64,000 bases of DNA from Amoebidium appalachense (lineage: Eukaryota > Ichthyosporea): positions 10,168,001-10,232,000 of the forward strand of contig CAVNZM010000003.1 of assembly GCA_963693365.1 (NCBI GenBank). Reading direction: 5' to 3'. The translations under genes and the position numbers were made by a program. Below, in pieces: positions 54,113 through 64,000 of this stretch (the stretch's first letter is position 1; each line of letters begins with the position of its first letter). The notes below the pieces were generated by a model. The model searched no databases, had not been told where the DNA came from, and saw only the letters and a list, made by a program, of their open reading frames with translations.

Positions 54113-54747
54113 GCATTAGTACACACCTGTGCACCCAGGGCGACAGTAAACAGGAGCAGAACGACCTGCCATGTCCTCATTCCACCACCAGAACCAACCT
54201 TGCGGGAACCCATATTGTGTGGGCAAATGACTCAACAACGCCGTTATAATTACGTGGCTACGCGAAGTACTTTTGAAAAGAAGTGTGCTTGGTTTGTTTC
54301 AGTACGTTTACTGAGTGCCCCCGTTACGTTTTACTGGGTGGTAACGTGCCATCGCTGCCCAAAACGCATTGCCGCGCTCGCTGCAAACAGCGCAACGATC
54401 TAGACAATTGGTACCGAGATGGGCGCAAATTGTCCAATCGCATTTAGAGACCCCCAAGGTAGTCAGACTTCGTACCCCAAAAGTTCAAATTACAGTATTT
54501 GACCCCGGTATCCGTTCTCCGTTCCTTATCGGGGCTATAAACACCCACTTATTTGCTCTTCAAAATCCGTATAGCGATTGGGCAAAAGCGTTTTTATCGT
54601 TTACCCTCCTCCCATTAGCCAATCAAATCGCATATATTCGCAGCTACCCCGGCCTCCCCTCACCTCCCCCCCTCCACGTCCGGATCTTTCGAACCCTACT
54701 TCTATTTGATCTCGTGGAGTAGAAAGGAGCCTACCGGCCCCAATCTA

Positions 54748-54837
54748 AGAGTTGCACAGAGGTGTCATGTAAACACGACAAACACAATCATGATGAGTGG
54801 GAGTTGTCGTGTTTACATGACACCTCTGTGCAACTCT
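54748..54837. repeat. perfect 34-bp hairpin, 22-bp loop
   Basis: 54748-54781 is the exact reverse complement of 54804-54837. The right arm continues as the reverse complement of ACGGGTCTAAGGGAGCAGA, a word found at about 56635-56653 next to a related copy of the arm. It marks ends of a repeat family inserted in opposite orientations. Confidence 0.8.
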
Positions 54838-55426
54838 GCTCCCTTAGACCCGTACAAAATCAACAGGTTTACAGGCCCTTTTGCACGCTCTCGTAACACA
54901 ATTTCTCGCAGCAATCGAAACTATTCGAATTCGATTACCGATCTGCTATCCTCCTCCGCACATCCCCGCTCCCCGCCAACATGTGCGTTGCATTGCCGGC
55001 TACCTTCGTGGCAGCGTCACATATGTGAGTGACATTCGTACTGCCGATATCCGTGAAGGTCTCATTCATCTCCGGCCCTGAGTCCTCCTCCCTCCACTCG
55101 TCCAGCCAGCCCGTGTGCCTTGGCTGCCCGTGCCTCTCATCGTGAAGTTGACGCATCACCATCGTCATTCAGACGTCACTCTATGAAATCGCCGCCGCGT
55201 TGATCCGCCGCCATCCATTTTCCAATTTCTTGCAATCGATCGTCATCACCCTCAATATCCCTCCTCATCAACCATAATCGTCGTCAATCAGTCTCAATCG
55301 AGCTGCAATACAGCTTCCAGGTGCCGATTTCGGGCCTCTACGCAGCACCTACCATCCGTGTTCTAGCAACCACGTCGACCATCGACTCCTCGCGCCCCCT
55401 TCAAGTCTGGTGCACGAAACCTTCAA

Positions 55427-55912
55427 TTGTTGCTCTTCAAACTGTGTGGCACTAGCCCTTGTTGGCTCCCCCCAAGCAGCACCCCCTCGACTTCTAGTCA
55501 TCCATACGGTAATCCCGGTCAATCGTACGCGTCATGCTCAGTGTACATCCCGGCCATCACTAGCCGCCTCCCATCGCTTCGAATTCATCGTGATTTGAGC
55601 TATCGTCATCGTGAACGTGACAATCGTGAACGTAGTGGCAGTTACGAGGACTCCCACCGTTCAACCTCTCCTCCCCCTCGTCCAACTCGTCACCAACAGC
55701 CTCGAGAGTGCTTTGTGTGTGGTGACACTGGCCATTTTGCCAGATTCTGCCCGATCGCGATCGGTACGGCAACCGTAAGAGCCGTGACCACCATCGTGAT
55801 CGGCGTCAACCGTCTTCCCCTGCTGAGAGTGGGACGACATTCGTCTTCTGAATCCTTCACCATCAGTTTGATATCCTTCCCTGCAACTTCATTGGGGACC
55901 TCGTGTGTCTAG
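55427..55912 (+). pseudogene. retroelement gag remnant with CCHC knuckle
   Basis: The frame contains a Ser/Arg/Pro-rich region and then CFVCGDTGHFARFCP, a canonical C-x2-C-x4-H-x4-C nucleocapsid knuckle. No protease or polymerase follows in any frame nearby. Interpreted as the 3' part of a decayed gag; a host CCHC protein exon is possible. Confidence 0.5.
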
Positions 55913-56879
55913 TGCCGTCATCAGTGGTTTTTGAGTAGGTTGGGGCCCTGGACAGCAGTCGACACATCTATGTGATCGAGATGCCTCCCAACTAAAGTCC
56001 ACGTAACTGTCTCGTCATTTATGGCATCTTCAATGGGGAAACTTGCGTCTCCACCACCCGTCGTTTATTTTCAGCAGTGGGGACTACGTCTACTTAGCTT
56101 TTGATTGTGAGTTTCAGTGGGGACCAAAGTCTCGTTATCTGCTTTGAGTGATCGGTTGAGATACTATATTTATATTTTCTTTAATTTTGTTAATCATTAA
56201 CCACTTGTTTTGATTTTAACGTTTTGATATTGAACTCCACCATAACCTGTTGTTCTTTACGGGTCTAAGGGAGCAGTGGGAGCAGTGGGGGCGGGGGAAG
56301 AGAGAGAGAGAGAGAAGAAAAGGGAGAAAGGAAGAGAGCACAAAGGAGAAAACCAGACACGAACACAAATAAAGCTAAGACACATACACATACTTCAAGT
56401 CTCTTGCTGACCTGCGTCGATACGTATTCCAACATCCCCACTCAAGGGGTTGAAGCCTTTGTGTTCTCGTGTCTGTTGATGTGACGGTAGATGAAGACTC
56501 AAGCACACGGGGCCGTCACACACAAGTTTCCCCACTCGAGGATGCAAACCGAAAATCCTTGAGGGGGGAAGAGAGAGAGAGAGAGAAGAAAAGGGAGAAA
56601 GGAAGAGAGCACAAAGGAGAAAACTGTTGTTTTTTACGGGTCTAAGGGAGCAGAGTGCACAGAGATGTTATGTAAACACGACAAACAAAATTACGATGAG
56701 TGGGAGTTGGCCGCCCTCTGCGGTCTTTACACAACTCGATTCTGGAACCACTGAACTTTATTCGCGCCATCCGGCCTTTTTGTTCTCGACCATGCATCAT
56801 CTCATCTCACTAAAAAGAAGGGAACCTTGCAATCGGGTTCCTTCAGCAACAGTGCAAATACATTCCAACGAAACAACCA

Positions 56880-57765
56880 CTTTCTAACTTCTCACACAAA
56901 AGAAGCTTAGAAATCCTACTTAAATAATGAAGTAACTCAACCAACTTGTCACTATTAATTCACATATGTATTTACATTTGAGAAACTCATCCGATAGGCT
57001 AAATACATATATTCCTAATAGTCGACACTTATCATGGGAACAGGAAAGCAAACAGATCTAATGCATCCAATCAGATCTCGTCTATGAATATAAAGGAATG
57101 AAACACCACGGTGTATAGATCGGCTCACTCGCGACTATTGGTGAGCCCTCCTATTTCGACCTAAACACAGAGACAACAAAGCTATGTGTCCAATCACTCT
57201 ACACACAGTAAAACAGAGGAGAGTAAACAGAAGTAAAGCACAACACGTCCTGACAAGGCAGGAGAGGGTGTGCACAGATCTACAGATATTTGTGCACGCA
57301 GAGACAAGGGAGAGAGAGATACGGGGGGGGGGGGGGGGGGGGGGGGGGGGGAAGCACGAGGGGGAGAGACACACACAGAGAGAGAAAGGCACGAAGGGAT
57401 AGAGGGGGCGAGATACAGCACAACGAGGAGAGAACACAAACCAAATTAACAGAATCTATTACAAACTTCACAGCTCTTGCTAGCACACGTACTATATATA
57501 CGTATTCCAACACCCACCCCTACCCGATTATACTCTTACCACACGTTTGTGCTGCCTACCATCAAGCTTCCTACTGCCCCATACCCTTTCTCCACAACAC
57601 ATGCACACTAAATAAGAATATAGTCGAAAGATTTTACCACGAATCGGACTTGAATTCAAGAAGTGGTCGAACCACCAATGAGTTAAAACATAAAAAAGGC
57701 TTCAAGGTCTACCTATCCCAAATTCAAACATGAGTTCGTTGATACTAAATAAATGCTAGCCTTAC
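56880..57765. other. intergenic, (GA)n and G-run
   Basis: AT-rich unique sequence (56880-57180), a GA/CA-rich stretch with a G-run at 57323-57351, then unique sequence to the receptor gene's 3' end. No gene recognised. Confidence 0.65.
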
Positions 57766-57767
57766 TC

Positions 57768-58651
57768 TTAACGATTAAACAGCGAAGCACTCGAACTTCC
57801 AACACTAGCACCCACACCGCTATCCATACACTCAGACGTCACGGTGGCAGTCTTCGCTCCCTCCACCACCCTCCCCTTCTCCTTCTCCTTGCCGCCTTTC
57901 ACCTTCCCACCCTTTCCCCTTGTGTTCTTCAAATCTATTAAAGCGTGCGCGTTTGCCAATTTGCAATTCGCCTCGCGTGATTGGGCCAAAAGAGTTGATA
58001 ACGCGGTCACCTCTTGAATTAACTGTTGTTCTCTTTTTGTCATTCCTCCCCCCTCCCGCCGTAGATTCCACCTCCGTATTCGATTTTTCACTGAGGCTAT
58101 TTTTGGAAGGTTCTGTACTATTCTTAGCCTTGAAGGCCAAGTTGGTGGCGCCCGACGTCGCCGTGCCACTGCTGCTACCAGAGTAGCTTGAAAGGCGTAC
58201 GATTTCGAGAATGTGCAGTATTTTTTGGTGCGAAAAATACGAAAAGGGTTATTGTTGTGGTGAACCAAAACGCGAAAGAATAGAATATGGTGGATGTCTG
58301 GTATGAGTTTAAGAGAATTTCCATGGGGATGAGAAGAGCCACGAGGATAAACATGTTGATGGATGCGGCCGTGATCATTTTGGCCTGTGGGGGGTTAGAA
58401 AGTGAGTTTTAATTTTGTTTTATAATTTTAAAAAACAAAAATACCGAAAAGTAGACGAGGGTGCAAAAAGAGAGTGTAGGGGTGGGGAACTTCGAGGGAG
58501 GGGGTGGGGTGGGTGGGTGGTGGTGGTGGGGGGGGGGGGGGGGGGGGGGGGGGAGGGGGAGGGGGGGGGGGGGGGGGGGAGGAGGAGGGGAAAAAGGGGG
58601 GGGAAGGGAGGCTAAAATCGGTTGGTGCACATGGGTGGTGGTGGTGATGGT

Positions 58652-58687
<36 letters not shown>

Positions 58688-59810
58688 ACTAACCTACTGC
58701 TAACAAGGCGACCGTGTGGGAGGTTAATATATTTAGAGATAGGGAGTTTGGGTGGATGGGTGTGTTCGGGGTGGGGGGAAGGACAGGGGGGAGTGGGAAC
58801 AGAGGGGTTGGTGGTGGCGTGTGTGTGTGTGAGCTGTGCGTGTGTGTTGGGGGGGGGGAGAGGGGGGGGGGGGGGGGGGGGAAGACAATCTTACCTCCTT
58901 GTACTGGTTAGGCACATGTCGCAAACGGTAGGCGATAAACGAAGAAGCTATGGCCAATATGTTATTGTAGACGATACCAAGGAAAAAACATGCCTGATTT
59001 GTTTGTTCCGCTATAGGAATAGGGATATCCGATAGAACACGAGCGTCATCCAACCATTCCACTGTTATTTTCACGCTTTGCGTTGTTTCGTAAAATGGCG
59101 TAAGTAGGAACGCTGCGATTTGAATTACTGATTGCACAGCGACGAGAGCCACCCAGGGGCCTAGAAGTTTCTGGTCGGTGAGCTTGAGGCTGGTGACTTT
59201 TGGGCTGTTGTTAAAGATGCCTGTGTGGGTGTTTGGAGGGTTAATATTTCATTAAAGGGGTTTTTTGTAGGTTTCCGAATTCGGTCGGCCCCGAAAGGTT
59301 TATTTACGATGTGATGTGGTTAGCTTGATGTGCACCTGCTGGACCCGAGAGGCCACAGAAGATTTGGTCTCCACGCAACTTTCTTTAACTTGTTAACATG
59401 CAGATGTTTAACTTATGGGTGAATAAATCGTATAAGTAATTCTTTGAGTCCATTATAGGGTTATTACACGAAACTTTCTTTAACTTGTTAACATGCAGAT
59501 GTTTGACTTATGGGTGAATGAATCGCATAAGTAATTCTTTGAGTCCGCTATAGGGTTATTGTAATGATTTTGTGTGCCCTGCACTGCTGTGTGCTCGCTC
59601 AATACTAAGGGGCTATACATAGCAATTCGTTCTCATCTCATACATACGAGGTTAATGTTGTGTTTGCAGATTTATGCAATATTGGCAGTACCAACGTATT
59701 TTATTCGTGCATGAGTTCAAACATATGTAGCCGGGAAAGCCTCTGTGTACGGTAACTGGTCATACATCATTGAATGCAAGGAGTAAAGATAGGGTAGTGG
59801 TGGTGGTGGT

Positions 59811-59906
<96 letters not shown>

Positions 59907-60165
59907 TTGGGGGGGGGGAGGGGGTAATTGGGACTTGGGGAAATGAGTTGGTTGGTTACTCACGTTCTATGCGGTACAGCTTGACCAATAGGGAGGCAAA
60001 GATCATCGCATGGCCTGTCAGCACCAACCCTTCCTGCGCACTCTCGGCCCACTTGCTGGGATCACCCGGCATGAGGAAGATGGCGCTGTACGTTACCAGG
60101 CTGCCTAGGAGAATCACTGTGCATATGTGGTTTTTTTTAATTCCAATTATTACGTATATATATAT

Positions 60166-60197
<32 letters not shown>

Positions 60198-60767
60198 TTT
60201 TTCTTTTTCTTTTTTCTTCTGGATTTTTTTTTTCTTTTTGAGGGGAAGGGGGGGGGGGGGGGGGGGGGGGGGGGGATGTGGGTGGATTGGGGTTCGGAGT
60301 TGGTTAGCAAACAGGTGCAGGCAGGAGTTTGCAGAGGTTGCACACGCGAACTATAGATAGTCCAGGGGATGGGGGGGGGGAGGGGAGGAGGGGGGGAGGA
60401 AGGGGGGAGGGGGAGGAGATGGGAAGGGAGGGAGGGGCGGGGGAGAGAGGGAGGGAGGGAAGGAGGACCGAAAGGGCAGACTTTAAATCCACAGAGTGGG
60501 GCCCTAGAAAGAGATACTTCTGCTAGTTTTTTCGCTGCCATAAGAGTGGGAGTTGCGCAAGGGAAGAACGGCCGTTTTTTCCAAAATTTTAGTGTTCCCA
60601 AAACGGGTAAGTGCACGTGCCAGCGCGATATGCATACACGGGGGGAGAGGTGGGGGGAGGGGAAGGGGGAGGGGGGGAGGGGGGGAGGGGGGAGGGGGGA
60701 AGCAATTAGGTGTGGATGTTTACGAGGAATGACAGCCTCAGGAGGGAAAGGGGGAAAGTGCGTGTGT

Positions 60768-60815
<48 letters not shown>

Positions 60816-61875
60816 GGGGGAGAGGGGTATGGGGTAAGAGTTGGGGGGAGGGGGGGATGGGGGGAGATGCCTCTTACATTGACAGAATAGATGGCTGGCA
60901 CCCTTGATCGCCGGAGTTTTACGGTAGTGAAACACAACACTCGACAGAATAAATACTGTTAGCACACCCACGGACCCGCACACATACATAACGATGCCTA
61001 TGGTACTTTTTGCACCAACGTGGTCGCATGATACGGGTATCGGGTCGGGTAACCGTTGGCCCTGCCTCCTGCAGGGTCGGGTCGGGTCGAGGTAGAACGT
61101 CACGTTCTCGGTTACGGTTTCCGGGTCGCATGAGGAGGAGGTGTTGTAGACGAGGTGCTTGATGGTGCACAGGGGGAGAACCTGTAAAGAGAATAAAGTT
61201 AAGGTTAAGATTCAAAGTCGGGTTTTCAAGTTGTACACGGTGATTGTTATTCAGTTGTGGCAAAAGATGCTTTCCCAATTTATAATCGATTTTTTCCCTC
61301 CTCTCCTTTGCCAAGTTACTGATATCTTTCCGTGCATCAAACCCTTTACACCCCTTTTTCTTTCCTTTCTTTTCATTCTCCTAGTCGTTTCATCACAGAG
61401 CCTATTTCAACATTTCTTATGCGCAAAAGAAAGGAAGGTGTTACTAACAGCGCGGACTCAAATGAACACAAATTGCGCCAAAATAAAATACTCTAAAAAT
61501 TTAAAACTGTGTGTACACGTGTATACAACGAAACTTTCACGCCCACACTTACCCTCCTATTGATTACAGCACACATACAAATTTAAAACTGTGTTTACAC
61601 GTGTTTAAACCGAATCTTTCATGCTCGCACTTACCCTTCTATTGATGACAGCGCAGACTTTCTTTGTTGCGTTATCTAGATCCATTCCCATATATAGCAA
61701 CTGCACGAGTGATCGGCATGGGCGTATGCTCAACAAGTCACTCATTGCACCCGGTACAGGTAGAGGGTAGGATGGCGGCACGATCCGATTGGCTTGTTCC
61801 CTGGCGGGGGCAAAAAAAAAAAAAAATGAATTAGGAAAGTGCAACATCGGGGGATGAGTGAGGGGAATATAGGCG

Positions 61876-61909
<34 letters not shown>

Positions 61910-62092
61910 CGGGGAAGGGGGGGGGAGGAGGCGCGAGGGAAGTGTGTGGAGGGAGGGGGGGGGGGGGGGGAGGTGGTGGTGGTGGGGGGAGGGGGGAGGG
62001 GAGGAATCTTCGAGGGAGAGGCCCCGTGTAGAAGGAAAGCAGTGAAGAATGTGGGGATGGAGGGGGACCGGGGGAGTTTTTTTTTTTTTTTT

Positions 62093-62144
<52 letters not shown>

Positions 62145-62591
62145 GATAAAAGCAAATAATGGATATAAATTGTGTGGGGTTGGGATGTGTGTGCGCACGC
62201 GCACGTGTGTGTGTGTGAGTGTGTGCTTGTGTGTGTGCGGGGCTGGGGGGGGGGGGGGGGGGGGGGGTGGATGGCCGTAGGGGGTGAGGGGGAGGAAGGA
62301 CACACATGTGAATCTTCCACCTTGGCTCGTTTCTCCACGGGTCCATCCCCCATGCATCCGTGTAGGGAGGCACCACATTAGCATGGTAGTTGATGGCATG
62401 CACGTACTTGTGATCTCTCCCTGTGATAAGTTGGAGAAACTCCCACGCGAGGGTGGTGTTGCGTGCGACTAAGGTGATACCGATTCCCATTGTGGCACCC
62501 GTTGTTACACCTCCGGGCATCTGAGGATTCATATGGGAGAAAAAGTGTTTATCGAGGTTTTAGCATCGAAAAAAAACGTGATATCACCCAT

Positions 62592-62624
<33 letters not shown>

Positions 62625-62746
62625 GCGCCCCGCCTCCCCCTTCCTTCCGCCCTCCCACCCCACCTTCTTTTTCTTTTCTTTTTCCTCTTATTGTGTAGGA
62701 GATTTCCCACCCCCTGTCCCTCGTACCGGCTTTGAAAGTCCCTCAT

Positions 62747-62786
<40 letters not shown>

Positions 62787-63441
62787 ACCACCACCACCAC
62801 CACCAAAAAAAAAAAAAAAAGAAAGAAAGAAAAGAAAGGAATCAACCTTTGTTCTCCCCCCCCCCCCCCCCCCCCCCCCCCCGTCTATCCCCCTTCCTGC
62901 GCCCCAGCACCCTCCAACCCTCTCCCCCCCCCCCCCCCCCCCCCCCCTTCTCCCCCCCCCAAAAAGGCTGTAATTAACCTACTGATACAAAAATAAAACC
63001 TTTTACACTTTAAGTTAGCCGCACATACCAGAGCAAACTTGATTTCCTCGTTATCGTAGTGTGTGACGCCCGCCGTAACCCTCAGGCCGTGCATAGGCAT
63101 TGATGTGTTGTAGTGGTACCCAAACGGTGTGCGGGTGACATTGACGTTGGGATATTCCGCTATCCAAGTCTGTAAAACAACGGTCGTGTGAGCGGGGGTT
63201 TGTTTTGTAAGAAATGGCCGTGTGAGCTGGTTTTTTTTGGTGCAAATGTACAAAAAATTGCATTACATTGTTTTGTTGATACAACACCTATGCGCTACTT
63301 TGCCTGCTTTTTTATGTGTAAAGGTTCGAATATGTAACGAATCTCGGACCGGCAAAAAGGCAGTCAACTGCTCTAAGGCATCCACACGAACCCAGGCAAG
63401 AGGACAGGGATGAAGGGAAGAGGAGGGGAGGAGGGCGGTGT

Positions 63442-63472
<31 letters not shown>

Positions 63473-63920
63473 GGGGGGGGGGAGTATTTTTTTCGCGCGA
63501 AGAAGAGGTGGGCTCGGCGTATTGAAGGAGCAGCAGTCTTGTGGGTGTGTCTGCATGAGATGGGTGTGTGGGTGGGTGGGTTGGGGGAGGGGAGGGGGGG
63601 GGGGGGGGGGGGGGGGGAAGGGGGGGGGGGAGGAGGGGGTGTAAAGAGGGGGACACTGAAGAAAAACACACCTGATAGTCTGGATCATCGAACGGAATAA
63701 ACCCAAGATCCACAAATCTATCCCTAAACATGCGCACAAACGTGTCGTTTAACCCCTTTTGGAAGGTGGAATCCGTAAATCCACATTCAAACGCGTCGAC
63801 GGATGCGTTGGTACCAGGTCTCAGCTTGTAGACTAGTGAGTCGTAGGCCCGGCCAATCAGAGAGAGCATATCTGCCTCCGTCTTGAGGTTTGATTGGAAG
63901 GCGAAACCGTATCCGGGGTT
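57768..63920 (-). CDS. class C (GABA-B-like) G-protein-coupled receptor, 3' eight exons
   Basis: Plasma-membrane receptor, 5' end outside the window. Exons: 63920-63672, 63169-63029, 62520-62321, 61800-61635, 61181-60878, 60116-59964, 59220-58895, 58384-57768. Every intron is GT-AG, and phases (0,0,2,0,1,1,0) join cleanly. The first four exons and the start of the fifth encode an N-glycosylation-rich ectodomain resembling a bacterial extracellular solute-binding protein (TTLAWEFLQLITGRDHKY). The rest has seven helices with class C marks: RKTPAIKGAS after helix 1, RIFNNSPKVTSLKLTDQKLL in loop 2, and FVFFAPK at the end of helix 7. The last exon has one-base breaks in an A-run (~58230) and a C-run (~58050), then a coiled-coil tail as in GABA-B receptors. 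Confidence 0.85.
58500..58880. repeat. G-run cluster in last receptor intron
   Basis: G-rich tracts at 58508-58580, 58655-58686 and 58850-58881 fill the intron between exons 59220-58895 and 58384-57768. On the sense strand they are poly-C. Confidence 0.85.
59376..59556. repeat. ~90-bp tandem duplication in receptor intron
   Basis: CTTTCTTTAACTTGTTAACA and the following ~70 bp occur at about 59378-59464 and 59470-59556 with a few substitutions. Confidence 0.75.
59810..59925. repeat. (GT)n then T-run and G-run, intronic
   Basis: GT array of about 90 bp followed by TTTTTT and a G-run. Lies 40 bp beyond the donor of exon 60116-59964. Confidence 0.9.
60160..60850. repeat. G-rich intron block
   Basis: G-runs at 60165-60196, 60248-60275 and 60781-60814, with GGGGA-rich repeats at 60370-60470 and 60640-60700, between two receptor exons. 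A short unique piece at 60480-60630 shows no splice-supported exon, and the flanking exons join in phase without it. Confidence 0.85.
61500..61654 (-). repeat. duplication covering a splice donor
   Basis: About 75 bp around the 3' end and donor of exon 61800-61635 recur in the adjacent intron at about 61500-61573, with the GTAAGT donor copied at 61552-61547. Confidence 0.7.
61876..62268. repeat. G-run / T-run block in receptor intron
   Basis: G-runs at 61878-61908 and 61955-61970, about 26 Ts followed directly by about 41 Gs at 62077-62143, GT repeats at 62200-62240 and a G-run at 62246-62267. Confidence 0.9.
62594..62960. repeat. C-run block in receptor intron
   Basis: C-runs at 62595-62622, 62749-62787 (then CCA repeats and an A-run), 62857-62882 and 62925-62947. 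Confidence 0.9.
63435..63655. repeat. GT and G-run block in receptor intron
   Basis: (GT)n then a G-run at 63437-63482, and G-runs at 63585-63617 and 63620-63640, just downstream of the donor of exon 63920-63672. Confidence 0.88.
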
Positions 63921-64000
63921 CTGTAAAAAGGAGGAAATATAAAGGGTGAGTTCTTATAGTTGACGACTGAGGTTTTCTTGAAACTGAAATTGCACTTTGC

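Larger units (their letters stand above)
54400..57530 (+). mobile_element. degenerate LTR retroelement region
   Basis: A TATA-like GGCTATAAACACC (about 54533) precedes a long degenerate frame with a CCHC zinc knuckle. Repeated end sequences follow: a ~60-bp GA-rich unit at 56293-56353 and 56568-56625, the TGTAAACACGACAA arm at 54767 and 56672, and ATTCCAACA, a copia-type LTR 3' end, near 56428 and 57507. The pieces indicate one or more decayed retroelements. Borders are approximate. Confidence 0.45.

Noticed and set aside
53649-54134. 161-residue minus-strand frame
   Set aside because: It crosses a C-run/G-run junction and a dispersed repeat and shows no domain.
60480-60630. Extra receptor exon between 61181-60878 and 60116-59964
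   Set aside because: The neighbouring exons join in phase without it and give the expected helix 1-helix 2 sequence.

Overview
The window is eukaryotic nuclear DNA, most likely from a microalga or related protist. It holds a host gene with GT-AG introns whose phases agree, an AP2-domain gene, a Ty1/copia retrotransposon, and very dense microsatellites and poly-G/poly-C tracts. A green alga with large endogenous viral elements would fit, but the species is inference. Single-base frame breaks, often at homopolymers, occur in host, retrotransposon and viral genes alike. This suggests long-read assembly errors at least as much as gene decay.

Layout. 1-6.7 kb: microsatellites and homopolymers with no convincing gene. 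6.73-15.40 kb: a segment bounded by a perfect 33-bp inverted repeat, AT-rich and GATATC-rich at both ends, with a ~185-bp satellite array inside. 15.82-21.70 kb: a copia element (LTR, gag, pol, LTR) followed by a second truncated gag start, with poly-G at both edges. 21.85-23.0 kb: a host gene with three AP2-like domains.

23,086-52,394: a 29.3-kb integrated Polinton-like DNA virus with ~465-bp terminal inverted repeats and a 5-bp target-site duplication (AAGGT). It encodes a protein-primed family B DNA polymerase, a retroviral-type integrase, a packaging ATPase, a double-jelly-roll major capsid protein and a probable minor capsid (penton) protein. It also encodes two related fiber-like proteins, an adenine methyltransferase, a multi-pass membrane protein, a VLTF3-like late transcription factor and about ten small or unrecognised genes. 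In the model offered here, polymerase and TIRs replicate the element, the integrase inserts it, MCP, penton, fibers and ATPase build and fill a virion, and the VLTF3-like factor drives late genes. At least nine element genes share an AAAAATTGTGTG-like motif 15-45 nt upstream of their start, a candidate for that promoter. The TIRs carry paired TGACGTCA palindromes and repeated GCGTCCAAT boxes.

52.4-57.7 kb: host repeats and relics of LTR retroelements. 57.77-63.92 kb, minus strand: the 3' eight exons of a host class C (GABA-B-like) G-protein-coupled receptor with a solute-binding-protein-like ectodomain, its introns full of poly-G/C tracts.
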